Origin: a virus
IMG/VR virus record: IMGVR_UViG_3300036652_000548
Location: 1-37,731 of that record
Length of the DNA: 37,731 nucleotides
Reading direction: 5' to 3' (one strand)
The position numbers and the translations under genes are program-made. The first letter of the stretch is position 1, and each line of letters starts with the position of its first letter. Shown here piece by piece: positions 1-9,112 of the stretch. The notes beneath the pieces are model-generated. The model worked only from the letters and a program-made list of their open reading frames with translations, had not been told where the DNA came from and did not search any database.

Positions 1-126
1 AGTGACATTGCAACGACAGGCATAAATGCCCTCCACTCGCTCACTCAATCAGGCATTGAGGCTGGTATGGGTAAGCTACTCAACAAAGCCACTGGTAACG
101 CTGGTCAGTTTGTTGATACTATGCCA
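1..126. repeat. Left copy of contig-end direct repeat
   Basis: Bases 1-126 are identical to 37603-37728. The right copy is followed by three bases (CCC) that do not match 127-129. The repeat lies inside a coding gene and keeps its reading frame, so it looks like the overlap left when a circular or circularly permuted genome is assembled as a line. A true short terminal repeat used in packaging is the alternative, but there is no intergenic packaging site here. Confidence 0.9.
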
Positions 127-2844
127 AGTGTTAAGGCTATGGCGCAGGGTACTGGTCAGGGTGCACGCGATCTAGCTGAAAACTATAAGGGTAACACTGA
201 AACTCCTGACCTTTATTCAGCTATCCGACAAAAGGGGCTAGGCGGCAAAGCCCAACTCGGTAGTGCTAACGCCGGTAACGGGGTTACTCGGTTTGTTCGT
301 AACCTTGGACACTCTATGGCTGAAACTGCAACCAACTTGAGTGAGGGCGTAGGTAGCGCTAAAATCCAACAGCTCGCTACTCAAGAGGGTCAACAGATGG
401 GTCTCCAGGGGGACGACCTTAAAATATGGGCAGCTGGACGCGCGGCTAATCCAACTCCTGCCATGCAGAGAGCTGGTAGCGGCCTCGTCGATGAGATCAA
501 CAACATGAATGACAATAAGCTCACCGATTTTATGAGCAGGGCATCTAAGGCATTTACTGGGAGCAAATTTGGTCAAGCAGTTGAGAACAACAAGCTCGGC
601 AAACTAGGTGAGTTTGCCGGAGAGCAAGTCCGCAACATTGTCGCACCGTTTACTCGCTGGGCCGCTGGTGCTGCTTGGAACGGCGCTACCGATAAGAACG
701 CTGTTGCGAACCTCGTGAAGATCGCTGGACAGATTAGCTTCAAAGACGGCGCACCGACTATTAAAGACCCACAAGAGCTAGTCCACCAGATTGCTGGGCT
801 AGCTACAAATACTGCCGGGGCAATGAGCGCTGGGTACGCACTAGCGAGCAATGGTATGCTCACTACGACCAACGCTGAGGGCTATAACGATGAGGGTATG
901 TATCTCCATGTAGGTAGCCATTATATCCCAATCGGCTTCCTGGGCTTCTTCGCTCCGGGCATCGTTATGGGTGCGGCTACTCATCAAGCCATGACCGATA
1001 AATCTTCGAACAAATCTGTTGTTCAGAAAATCGCCGACGCTGCCGGTAGTACTTTCAATACTCTGGCTCACTCATACCTCACTAATACAATGCTTGGTGG
1101 CAATAACGAGTTCGTCAAGCAGGTTCAGGAATTCCTACAAAATAAGAATGGCATTACTGGTCCTGACGTAGCGGCAACCGCCGCAACTGACGTTGCTGGC
1201 TCTTATATTCCAGGTGCCGCAAGTGATGCTAATACCGCTATTAACCAGTTCAACATCGGTGGCCTCAACCCGAACCATGAGACCGCGATTACGAAAGTCA
1301 CTAAAGGCGAACTTGGTGTAACCGATAAGAGCGGTGCCCCATCGACTGCCAAAGATATTCCACACTCTGATTTCAACTCGCTATTGAACAAAATACCAGT
1401 TGTCGGTCAGACAATGCTTCAACGCAATCCAGGTGTCGCTGCAAATGATTTACTCAGCAACATTACGCGTGGCGATAACGAAAGTCCAACGCAGGCAAAA
1501 GACAATAATGCCATTATGCAGCTGCCAGTTAAAGACCAGTCAACGGTTCGTAATGCACTCCTAAAGACAGATGGAGAGGCCCAAATTCACGCTAATAATG
1601 CCGCCGCTGCTATGCCAGCTAACTCACCTGCTAAGGTTAAAGCTCAGGACGTTGCTAGTAAGATGGCGTTTACTAACGGTCAAGGCGCACCACTTGATAC
1701 AGCTATTAAGAACGCCCAGCAGAGCGATCAGGCAGCTCAGTTCAAAGCAAACGGCGGTCCTAATGGCAGCCCAATGCAGACTATTGGCGACAAAACTTAT
1801 GCAACTATCAACGGCAAAACCCAAACATTCGCCAACGCCCATGACGCACAGCGGGCTATGGACTTCCAGAAGTTCAAGGATAGCGGTCAAAGCTCGGCTA
1901 CGATCAACGGGGTTGTATACCAAAAGGGTTCAGACGGTAAGTTCTCGACACCAATGGAGCAAAAAGACTTCGATTACAAGAACGCCACCGATGCAATTAA
2001 AGACGCTTCGAACAATAAAGACCTCAACGGTACCTTGGCCGCTCAAAGCAAGCTACTCGATAATGTCCAGTGGCAGCTTAGTCATGCCGACCTTACTGAC
2101 GCTAACCGAGGTAGCCTCATTGATACCGCTGCTAAAACCCAAGCTGACTTCAATAAGTATTCTCTCTGGGGTGGCTTCACGAAACCAAAGGGTGCTCCAT
2201 CGTATGACCCTAAGTTTAATGGGACTAATCCAAAGTCATCGGCTTACATTCAAACCATCAAGGAAGCTGGTGCTAAGTATGGGGTTGATATTAACGCCTT
2301 ACTATCGGTCGCCGCTCAAGAGGGCTTAGGCGGCGGTGTCGGTGATAACGGCACGAGCTTCGGGCCATTCCAAATGCACGTCGGTGGCGCACTGCCTCCA
2401 GGTAAAGATCAGGCATGGGCTGAAAGTCCAGAGGGTATTGACTACGCTGTTCAGCAAATCGCCAACGTCGCTAAGGGTAAGGTTGGACCAGAGGCGATCA
2501 AGGCTATCGTTACCCAGTTCGAGAAGTCGGCTAACCAGCCTGCCGAGATCGCCAACGCACAGGCAGTTTACGATGGTGGTACGGCGAACTTGAATAGCAC
2601 GTCTGGTATCGGCTCAACTGTCGATAGCACTACTAGCGGTAGCGGCAGTGCCAGTGCGAAAAGTCAGGCCGCGCTAGTAAAACAAAATACAATCGGTTCA
2701 TTGCCACAGATGGCCCGCCAGAGCTTCATCGAGAATGGTATGGTGAATAAACCTATTTCGCCAAACATTCCGCAGATCAAGCTGACAGACCCTCAGACAT
2801 TGATAAAAGCACACAAAATAACAGTAGGTATGCCAAAAGCATAA
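1..2844 (+). CDS. Giant internal virion protein with lytic transglycosylase-like domain (C-terminal 947 residues)
   Basis: Frame 1 is open from base 1, so the first internal ATG at 67 is not the true start. The N-terminal part is at 35437-37731, and joining the two through the end repeat gives 1669 residues. This part has helical, Ala/Gly/Asn-rich sequence, a hydrophobic Gly/Ala-rich stretch (about nt 775-985) that could insert in a membrane, and near the C-terminus (nt 2240-2590) a lysozyme/SLT-like domain. In that domain AAQEGLGGG carries the likely catalytic Glu (codon at 2320) and SFGPFQMHVGG is the usual following motif. Known relatives in role are large ejected internal proteins of podoviruses (T7 gp16 type), which cut peptidoglycan and help form the DNA-ejection conduit. 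In T7 gp16 the lytic domain is N-terminal; here it is C-terminal. The role is inferred from the domain and gene order. Confidence 0.85.
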   Translation, partial: SDIATTGINALHSLTQSGIEAGMGKLLNKATGNAGQFVDTMPSVKAMAQGTGQGARDLAENYKGNTETPDLYSAIRQKGLGGKAQLGSANAGNGVTRFVRNLGHSMAETATNLSEGVGSAKIQQLATQEGQQMGLQGDDLKIWAAGRAANPTPAMQRAGSGLVDEINNMNDNKLTDFMSRASKAFTGSKFGQAVENNKLGKLGEFAGEQVRNIVAPFTRWAAGAAWNGATDKNAVANLVKIAGQISFKDGAPTIKDPQELVHQIAGLATNTAGAMSAGYALASNGMLTTTNAEGYNDEGMYLHVGSHYIPIGFLGFFAPGIVMGAATHQAMTDKSSNKSVVQKIADAAGSTFNTLAHSYLTNTMLGGNNEFVKQVQEFLQNKNGITGPDVAATAATDVAGSYIPGAASDANTAINQFNIGGLNPNHETAITKVTKGELGVTDKSGAPSTAKDIPHSDFNSLLNKIPVVGQTMLQRNPGVAANDLLSNITRGDNESPTQAKDNNAIMQLPVKDQSTVRNALLKTDGEAQIHANNAAAAMPANSPAKVKAQDVASKMAFTNGQGAPLDTAIKNAQQSDQAAQFKANGGPNGSPMQTIGDKTYATINGKTQTFANAHDAQRAMDFQKFKDSGQSSATINGVVYQKGSDGKFSTPMEQKDFDYKNATDAIKDASNNKDLNGTLAAQSKLLDNVQWQLSHADLTDANRGSLIDTAAKTQADFNKYSLWGGFTKPKGAPSYDPKFNGTNPKSSAYIQTIKEAGAKYGVDINALLSVAAQEGLGGGVGDNGTSFGPFQMHVGGALPPGKDQAWAESPEGIDYAVQQIANVAKGKVGPEAIKAIVTQFEKSANQPAEIANAQAVYDGGTANLNSTSGIGSTVDSTTSGSGSASAKSQAALVKQNTIGSLPQMARQSFIENGMVNKPISPNIPQIKLTDPQTLIKAHKITVGMPKA

Positions 2845-2865
2845 GGGAGATGGTAGGATAACAAT

Positions 2866-3651
2866 ATGGGACCAAATGGCACACTAATCGGCTCACCAAC
2901 TGCACAGCTCCAAGCGTTCGCTCAGAGCGTCTATAAGCTGATTAAAAACCGTTACTACGATGACCTAAATTCATCTGATGGTCAGGTATTTTTAGGTCAA
3001 ATTGCCGACTGGTTGAATGAGTATATTGACGAGCTTGAGTACGAAGTTAATTCAGACGGTGAACCTATCGACTGGATTTGGGTACGCAAGCCAGGCGTTG
3101 CGCTTGGCACAGCCACTACAGGGGCTAACTCAATTACTTGGGATAGCACAAGCTATAACAACCTTATCTGTGGGACTGACCGATTTGTGCAAGTACTCGA
3201 TGCAAGTGGCAGCGTTAAAAGCCAGTTCACGGTTGTGGCACCAGCTGACATGAGTAATGATAATAGCCGAAACGCTGACAACTTTTGTACTCTCGTCAAT
3301 GGCAATATCATGTTTAGTCGCCCATTCACCGATGCCGAGAACAACTGTACGATCGTTGGTGACGTAACTGCCTACCTCCCTCGCGTCACTACTACCATTA
3401 GCGCCACCACCAAACTCATCGTTGCCACCAACGTGGACATCTTTAAGACGGTTAAACCGCTGACACTCCTGAAACTCGGCACTACTAAGAACGCTATTCT
3501 GCCTGACATTGTTCAAGGTGGTTTGAACCCAGCATACACACAGAAGTACAACGACCTCCTAACAAACGCTATTAACCGTAGCGAGGCTAGCTCTGTTTCA
3601 CCTACTGCCGACTATACTGAGTTTGGCGCCGTTCGTGGGGTCGGCTTCTAA
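2866..3651 (+). CDS. Virion protein, candidate tail-tube/adaptor protein
   Basis: 261 aa, preceded by GGGAG and AGGA ribosome-site sequences 20-10 bases upstream. Residues 8-60 look helical and contain a W-L-N-E-Y segment followed by acidic residues and an IDWIWVRKPG motif. The rest is Thr/Ser/Asn-rich and probably beta. It sits between the giant internal protein and a 717-aa beta-rich protein and ends on the start of that gene (TAATG). In podoviruses this position is typical of tail tubular protein A or a head-tail adaptor, and the size is similar. I do not recognise a diagnostic domain, so the adaptor role rests on context. Confidence 0.6.
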   Translation: MGPNGTLIGSPTAQLQAFAQSVYKLIKNRYYDDLNSSDGQVFLGQIADWLNEYIDELEYEVNSDGEPIDWIWVRKPGVALGTATTGANSITWDSTSYNNLICGTDRFVQVLDASGSVKSQFTVVAPADMSNDNSRNADNFCTLVNGNIMFSRPFTDAENNCTIVGDVTAYLPRVTTTISATTKLIVATNVDIFKTVKPLTLLKLGTTKNAILPDIVQGGLNPAYTQKYNDLLTNAINRSEASSVSPTADYTEFGAVRGVGF

Positions 3652-5804
3652 TGATTACGGGTAAGATCGCTTCAGTACCACAGAAAGAGATCACATCTGT
3701 TGATGTGCTTAACTTCGCCAGTGGATTGAACCTGAACGGTCCTCAAGTAGCTGCCACTAACAGCTTCGTCGCCAGCAAAGACGTTATGCTTACGCCGGAC
3801 GGCTACCTTGTTCCACGCCCAGTTATGACACCATTTCTGCCTGATACTGTTGATACGGTCTTTCAGATTTACCCAGTTCTGTGGAATAACAAGATTTATT
3901 ACATTACTGCCGACGCCAAAACAAAAGGCAGTACTGCCGGCCAGATTATCTACTGCCAAGAGGGAGACACTACATGGACGGTAGCTGGGGCTGTCACAGG
4001 CTCTACCAATAGCGTCACTGTCAATAATGGTGGTAAGCCAGAGTTCCAGCGTGCACTTGATACAGTCCTCATTCTTAACGGTGAAAACGGTGATAGGCTC
4101 GCAGAATTACAGCTTGGCCCGACATTCAAGGTCGCGCAATACACGTCAATCCCTGACCCAACCGCAGCTGTAACGGCTACTGCTACTGGCATCACCTTTG
4201 CTACTACCACGAGTAGTACTAATCCATACCCTATCTACTTCGCTTACACGTACACCACCTCTACTGGTGAAACGGCATTGTCGCCTATTATGACAGGCTA
4301 TACGAGCGTCACCCGCGACCAATGGCAGCATCAAACAACACCAGGTAAAATAACCATTACCCGCCCTGGAACTGCCCCAACGGGTGCTCAGAACTGGAAC
4401 TTATACATCGCTCTCGCTGCGACCGCTGGTACAATTACGAACACTAATATGCTTCAACTCGCAACCGGTCTCGACCTTAACCAGTCGGTCTTTACTGATG
4501 ACGGCTCACTAGCTATTCAGCTAGGCGCGCCAGCACCAAACGAGAATACTACTAATGGCCCTCGCGTATCTCACGGTATCGTCGAGGAGGGCAACCCAAT
4601 CCTGTTTGGTGACGTTGATAACCGTACAAACATCTGGATTGGTGGAGGCGGCCAAAACGCCCTGAGCTTCAGCTCTGCACTCGGTGGCTATAAAGCCCAG
4701 CCGAACCTCGGTACCAACTTCCAAGTTACGCAGGTGGTTGGCTTCCGTAACGGACAGGGTATACCAAGCCTAACCGTACTGTTTAGCAACACTCAGGGGC
4801 TAGCAGAACAGGCAGTGCTCGAACAACAAACCGTTACCTATGGCAACCAGACATTCACCGTCTGGGGTGTCATTAGCCAGCACTATGGTGCCGCTGGTGT
4901 GGCCGCAGCCGACAGTGCGATCAACTACAACGGTAAGCTGGTCTTTATGGGCACCGATGGCCTTATGAGCATGAACACGCAGCCGCTTCGCCAAAACGTG
5001 ATCTCGACTGAAAACCTGACGATCAAGACGATGGGTGGCTATGTATCAAAAATCAAGAACTCAGCTATGTCCTCGATCGTTGGTACAGCGTGGGATAACC
5101 GATTTATGTTTACGATGCCAGCTGACGGCTTCGATACACCACAAGAAATCCTAGTACTCGACGACAACCAGCAGGTGCCAGAGAACAACAATAACGGGGC
5201 GTTTTACACCTATGATATTCCAGCTCAGTGGATTGGTGTCGTCAGCCCGGCGAACGAAGCCGCATTTATTTACGTGGCTCAAGGCAATCACTCTTACAAG
5301 CTCCAAACTGGTACCGCAACATTCGACACTAAAAATGGCGTCCCAGTACCATTCAGTACCAGCGCTACTGGTGCATTTATACCGATGTCACCAAATGGCG
5401 CTCGCAACCACTGGCAGGCTGATGTGCAAGCTATGTTCTATGTCATGGGACTAGTTGGCACCATTACTGTCGGTGTTACCTACCGCAACCAAAACGGTAA
5501 GCTCAAGACAAAATCAAAGACATACGTTGGTCCAAGCTACGTGCCATCTAGCGCGGGTAGCTGGGGTGACCCTCAATGGAGCTACGCGCAATTCCCTGCT
5601 ATCCCAGGGTGGGCGTCTAGTCCAAAGATCGATACGTCATTAGTGGCGATACAACCAGCGGACGTTCGTATACCAGTACAGATCGACGACATTATGAATG
5701 AAGCACAATGGTGGTTCACGACTGAGGCCGGGTATAATAACTTTAAGATAAGGGTAATTAACTTCGAGGGCATAAATCTTGGCGTAAGGCCAGATTTGCA
5801 GTAG
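3651..5804 (+). CDS. Large beta-rich tail hub / DNA-stabilisation-like protein
   Basis: 717 aa. The start codon overlaps the previous stop (TAATG at 3649-3653), suggesting coupled translation. The protein is rich in Thr, Gly, Asn and short beta-like segments throughout, with no membrane segment. It opens with a segment (ASGLNLNGPQ, then MLTPDGYLVPRP) like the N-termini of tail tubular B or P22 gp10-like proteins, which list 'targets' and then fold as a beta-propeller. A size of 700-800 residues and a position next to a candidate tail tubular A and the portal support a tail-hub role. This is inferred from gene order and composition; a structure prediction would decide it. Confidence 0.6.
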   Translation: MITGKIASVPQKEITSVDVLNFASGLNLNGPQVAATNSFVASKDVMLTPDGYLVPRPVMTPFLPDTVDTVFQIYPVLWNNKIYYITADAKTKGSTAGQIIYCQEGDTTWTVAGAVTGSTNSVTVNNGGKPEFQRALDTVLILNGENGDRLAELQLGPTFKVAQYTSIPDPTAAVTATATGITFATTTSSTNPYPIYFAYTYTTSTGETALSPIMTGYTSVTRDQWQHQTTPGKITITRPGTAPTGAQNWNLYIALAATAGTITNTNMLQLATGLDLNQSVFTDDGSLAIQLGAPAPNENTTNGPRVSHGIVEEGNPILFGDVDNRTNIWIGGGGQNALSFSSALGGYKAQPNLGTNFQVTQVVGFRNGQGIPSLTVLFSNTQGLAEQAVLEQQTVTYGNQTFTVWGVISQHYGAAGVAAADSAINYNGKLVFMGTDGLMSMNTQPLRQNVISTENLTIKTMGGYVSKIKNSAMSSIVGTAWDNRFMFTMPADGFDTPQEILVLDDNQQVPENNNNGAFYTYDIPAQWIGVVSPANEAAFIYVAQGNHSYKLQTGTATFDTKNGVPVPFSTSATGAFIPMSPNGARNHWQADVQAMFYVMGLVGTITVGVTYRNQNGKLKTKSKTYVGPSYVPSSAGSWGDPQWSYAQFPAIPGWASSPKIDTSLVAIQPADVRIPVQIDDIMNEAQWWFTTEAGYNNFKIRVINFEGINLGVRPDLQ

Positions 5805-5825
5805 AGTAAACATAAGGACAAAAAC

Positions 5826-7598
5826 ATGCAACCAAATCTAAATTTTGCCAATCCACAATCACTTGCCATCGGCGGCAACCCACAACTGGGAGACCCCAAC
5901 ATGTCCGGTCAGAGCCTCACCATACCGAACCCAGAGGGCATCGATATGAGCGAGATGATTACTGAGTGGAACCTCGCTACTGAGTATGTGCGCCTCTATA
6001 CCAAAGACTTCAAATATCTCGACGATCTAGTAGACGGCGTGCCTATCAACCATGACCCAAAGAACCCATTTGTCGGTGACACTACTCTACTCGGTGAAGT
6101 GAAGTCTATCCCGCGCGATAGCCTCCAGCAGCTACCTGTTATCACGATGTCGATTAACGGTACTAAGAACTCGGTTGCGGCTATGCTCTCCACCTATCTG
6201 TTAAAGCACACCGCTTTCAATGAAGATACGTTTGGCAAGGGCCTACTTTCAACACTGCAAATTGGCGCAGAACAGGCACTTAGTCATGGGTATGCACCGT
6301 TTATGGTGGCTACTGGCAGCATGTTTAATAACTTCGGTACGACACTGAAACTACTGCATTACATGGATAACGCACCAGAGCCAGGCATTCAGGACCACAA
6401 CGAAACTGGCTTCGATTATGTCGTCGCTAACCTGACGCCTAGCCGAGTACGAAAAATACTCAAGGCCGCTATGCGAAACCCTAACACGACATGGAATATC
6501 CCAGCGCTGAAGCAAGTACTGGCTAGCACGCCACTCGCCTCGACCTACTCTATGTACGAGGGTGCGGCTCGCATGAACCAGCCAGGCGAGCAGTCAGGAC
6601 CAACCTACCAATTCGTTACTCGTTACGAGACGGGGCCTGACGCTACCATCATCACATTCTGTCCACAGGTATCAGAGGCACCGCTTCGCGTCATGGATAG
6701 CCGCTCTAAATGGGGCTACCCTCGCGTTATTTACCTGGTGATCGACCCAGCAGCTTTGACGCCATTCGGCCAAAGCCGTGTCCGTCTCGCTAGCCCGAAC
6801 GTAAACCTGATGAACATTTATTACGGTCAGATAGCTGCCATGCTCCTGCTTAATAGTAAACCGCCGATCTTTCAGAAAGGCCGCTTCTCGACGCCGGTTG
6901 TTCTTAAGCAGGGGGCGGTCTGGAAAGCTATCGACCCACAGGCAAGTGCCGAACTTAAGAACATGGACAACGGTGCGCTCGAACAGTTCACCCCAATGGC
7001 TGAGTACTTCCAGGCTCAAATTAAAACTGTCATGGGACGACCGTCACCTGGCGGCCCAAGCAGCCCTGGTAGGACTGCCCCTGGCGTTGAAGCCACACAG
7101 CAAGTTCAAGACAACGCTGTTAATCAGGTCACGAAGATACTTGAAAACTTCCTACGCCAGTACGCACTGGTGGCACTCGACACGCTATTATCTGAGCAAG
7201 AGGGCGAAGAAGATATTATCGTCGATGACGACACTAAGAATTCGATCAACGATCTCCGTCCCGGCACTATCGGTGATGATAATAAAATCCACATCGTATG
7301 GGCTGACTTCTATGCCGCTATCGAAACGTGGAGTGCCGAAGTCACTGTTAGCCTTAGCTCCGACCAGATCAACGCTAAGAAGCGTGCTGACCTCCAAGAT
7401 ATGTTGGTTGTACTGGCTCAAAACGCACAGGAGCTTGGACCAGGTGCCGTACAAAAAGTACAAGAGATTACCAACATGCTCTTACAAGATCAGGTACCTC
7501 TCGCGGGCGCACTCCCATCTGGAGGCGCAGCTCCAATGGCACCAGCACAAATGGCTTCTCCACTACCTGTAAACCCAGCTGTCGGCGTAACACAATAA
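5826..7598 (+). CDS. Portal protein
   Basis: 590 aa, with AAGGA nine bases before the ATG. The portal is the dodecameric ring at the head vertex through which DNA enters and leaves. Supporting features are the length, an N-terminal acidic/helical wing, a central region with a PFGQSRVRLASPNVN segment followed by a hydrophobic helix, and a Pro/Gly-rich turn (PSPGGPSSPGRTAPGVEATQ, about residues 401-420) before a long helical C-terminal part. That Pro/Gly stretch followed by helices is typical of podoviral portals. The extreme C-terminus is Ala/Pro/Met-rich. Neighbours are the tail proteins upstream and the scaffold downstream, as expected for a portal. Confidence 0.75.
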   Translation: MQPNLNFANPQSLAIGGNPQLGDPNMSGQSLTIPNPEGIDMSEMITEWNLATEYVRLYTKDFKYLDDLVDGVPINHDPKNPFVGDTTLLGEVKSIPRDSLQQLPVITMSINGTKNSVAAMLSTYLLKHTAFNEDTFGKGLLSTLQIGAEQALSHGYAPFMVATGSMFNNFGTTLKLLHYMDNAPEPGIQDHNETGFDYVVANLTPSRVRKILKAAMRNPNTTWNIPALKQVLASTPLASTYSMYEGAARMNQPGEQSGPTYQFVTRYETGPDATIITFCPQVSEAPLRVMDSRSKWGYPRVIYLVIDPAALTPFGQSRVRLASPNVNLMNIYYGQIAAMLLLNSKPPIFQKGRFSTPVVLKQGAVWKAIDPQASAELKNMDNGALEQFTPMAEYFQAQIKTVMGRPSPGGPSSPGRTAPGVEATQQVQDNAVNQVTKILENFLRQYALVALDTLLSEQEGEEDIIVDDDTKNSINDLRPGTIGDDNKIHIVWADFYAAIETWSAEVTVSLSSDQINAKKRADLQDMLVVLAQNAQELGPGAVQKVQEITNMLLQDQVPLAGALPSGGAAPMAPAQMASPLPVNPAVGVTQ

Positions 7599-7603
7599 AA
7601 CGC

Positions 7604-7633
7604 TTGCGCTCTAGGTAGCCTGCGTGCTACGAT
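7604..7633 (+). promoter_or_regulatory. Candidate promoter with extended -10, leaderless
   Basis: TTGCGC (7604-7609), an 18-base spacer and TACGAT (7628-7633) preceded by TG at 7625-7626, giving an extended -10. The expected start of transcription is near 7640 and the next ATG is at 7643, so the transcript would have almost no leader. There is no Shine-Dalgarno sequence before that ATG. Confidence 0.4.
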
Positions 7634-7641
7634 TGCAACAC
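7632..7641. repeat. AWTGCAACAC motif, copy 1
   Basis: ATTGCAACAC, one of five copies of this 10-mer, all in the same orientation and outside genes or at gene edges. Here it lies between the candidate -10 and the start codon at 7643. Confidence 0.5.
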
Positions 7642-7642
7642 A

Positions 7643-7966
7643 ATGAGTTATATAGACCCAGAAGAAAATGTACCGGTACGAAGTTTCTTCGACCCGACTG
7701 AGCTTGCCGAAGACAAGACTTTCAGTAAGGACGAGGAAGATGAGCGTACCCTGCGTCAAATCTATAAGATACTTAAAGAGGGTATGGATAGCCTCGACCA
7801 GTGGCACGCTTTCACTGACGGACACCGCCAAATGACCGAGCTGAAGCTCAAGCAAGATATTCACGCACATGAAATGGCTGCCGCGATTATTAGCCCTGCG
7901 CTGGAAGCAGCGGAGCAAGCCCTTGCAACTGTGGACGAAAAATTTAGACAAAGGAACAAAAGATAA
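7643..7966 (+). CDS. Small helical protein between portal and scaffold
   Basis: 107 aa, charged and mostly helical, with no membrane segment and no domain I recognise. The C-terminal half (helices with DIHAHEMAAAI and EAAEQALATVDEKF) could form a coiled coil. There is no ribosome site before the ATG, which sits about three bases after a predicted transcription start. The gene ends on the start of the scaffold (TAATG). A head-assembly or portal-associated role is possible from position only. Confidence 0.7.
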   Translation: MSYIDPEENVPVRSFFDPTELAEDKTFSKDEEDERTLRQIYKILKEGMDSLDQWHAFTDGHRQMTELKLKQDIHAHEMAAAIISPALEAAEQALATVDEKFRQRNKR

Positions 7967-9111
7967 TGGACGATTTATTTGCAGCAATCCAACCTAGCAG
8001 CGACGCTGGTGCGAGTACTCCACCGGCCCCAGAACCAGTAGCTCCCGTAGCAGAGCCGGTAGTTGATACTAGCGATCAATCTCCCGCTGAAGACCAAGCG
8101 GACGCGGACGAATGGGGTAACGCGATTGATAATATTTTCCCCGGTTTACAAAGTTCACAGGAGGACGGTAAAAATGAGCAAGCCAACGGAGAGAAAAAAC
8201 CTGAAGAAGCTAGCGCGGGACAAGGCGCTGGCGAAGCGGAGAAACCTGTCAAGGACGCTGCAAAAGCAGGAGAAGATGGCGCGGAAGAAGCAGATGATGG
8301 AACGGAAGAAGTATCTGGAGAAAATGAGCAAACTGGCCCCCCAGAACTTTCTGCCAGCGATCGGCAAGAACTAGAGACGAGCGTCAAGGCTGAAATCTCG
8401 CAGAAGATGTTTACTGAACAAATCAATGGTAAACCTGTCGTAACGACGCCTGACGGTTCCAAGTACTTCTTAGACGCTAGCGGTCGCCCAATACTCGCTG
8501 ACGCCGATGGTGACCCAATACGGGGCATCGACGACGTGATGAAGCTACTCAATCCTCGCACCGGTCAACCATTTACTGAGGAACAGGCTGGCATGTGGCT
8601 TCTTAACGCCCAGCAGAGTATGCGTGACAACGTGACTGAAATGAGTACGCAGATCAACGAAATCGCCTCAACTGGTATTACCATGAAAGAGGAGAGCGAG
8701 GTTGTGGCGTGGCAGTACGGTGAGCTACTCAAGGCTATGCCTGACCTGCAAAAAGAGTTGTGGAATGATTACGAAAAAACACTCGTCAAAGACCCCAAGA
8801 CCGGTATCGTTACTAAGGCCCCAATCTCGCTTCAGAAGTTCTACGAGCGCGCCTTAACACCTTACGCAGAGCTGGCTGAGAGGCTAGAGACTGACGGTGG
8901 CACAACACCACCAGCAGCCGGAACACCACCGGCCGCAACACGACAAGCTGTAGACCCAGCCGCACAGCAGCAAGCTAAACAGCAACGTCGTCAGGACCGC
9001 TCCGATATTTACGGAGGCGGTAAGGTCGATGACGCTACTGATGACGACAAGGAATGGGGAGCTGCTGCCCAAGCCGTGTTCGGTGAACAATTAAATGGAT
9101 TAAGGAGGTAA
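7966..9111 (+). CDS. Scaffolding protein (probable)
   Basis: 381 aa. The ATG overlaps the previous stop and has AAGGA 11 bases upstream. Residues about 10-135 are very acidic and Pro/Ala/Glu-rich, the middle is mixed alpha/beta, residues about 205-300 are helical, and the C-terminus has a Thr/Pro/Ala linker followed by a basic Gln-rich patch (QQQAKQQRRQDR) and a final acidic segment. Acidic N-terminus, helical core and basic C-terminus after a portal gene is the usual pattern of podoviral scaffolds, which template the capsid shell and then leave. The capsid is not the next gene but 2.7 kb away, beyond an inverted terminase block, which is unusual. Confidence 0.65.
   Translation: MDDLFAAIQPSSDAGASTPPAPEPVAPVAEPVVDTSDQSPAEDQADADEWGNAIDNIFPGLQSSQEDGKNEQANGEKKPEEASAGQGAGEAEKPVKDAAKAGEDGAEEADDGTEEVSGENEQTGPPELSASDRQELETSVKAEISQKMFTEQINGKPVVTTPDGSKYFLDASGRPILADADGDPIRGIDDVMKLLNPRTGQPFTEEQAGMWLLNAQQSMRDNVTEMSTQINEIASTGITMKEESEVVAWQYGELLKAMPDLQKELWNDYEKTLVKDPKTGIVTKAPISLQKFYERALTPYAELAERLETDGGTTPPAAGTPPAATRQAVDPAAQQQAKQQRRQDRSDIYGGGKVDDATDDDKEWGAAAQAVFGEQLNGLRR
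8174..8374 (+). CDS. Candidate overlapping gene: very basic 66-aa protein
   Basis: In another frame inside the scaffold gene, an ATG at 8174 follows a perfect AGGAGG (8159-8164) at nine bases, ideal for initiation. The product is 66 aa, extremely Lys/Arg-rich (MSKPTERKNLKKLARDK then more) and probably helical. The caution is that acidic GAA/GAG codons of the scaffold become AAG/AGA codons when shifted, so the basic character can arise without selection. The ribosome site is the only independent support. If real, it could be a small DNA- or RNA-binding protein. Confidence 0.3.
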   Translation: MSKPTERKNLKKLARDKALAKRRNLSRTLQKQEKMARKKQMMERKKYLEKMSKLAPQNFLPAIGKN

Positions 9112-9112
9112 T

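Noticed and set aside
1-126. True direct terminal repeat for packaging
   Set aside because: It lies in the middle of a coding gene, keeps frame, and is followed by mismatching bases; assembly overlap of a circular map is simpler.
1571-2329. Long plus-strand ORF (252 aa) inside the giant virion gene
   Set aside because: Different frame within a well-supported gene, no ribosome site, Ser/Arg/Leu-rich shadow composition.
6898-7572. Plus-strand ORF (224 aa) inside the portal gene
   Set aside because: Shadow frame of the portal; no ribosome site and atypical Ser/Leu/Arg-rich composition.
8076-8561. Minus-strand ORF (161 aa) opposite the scaffold
   Set aside because: Ser-rich antisense shadow of acidic scaffold codons; no promoter or ribosome site.
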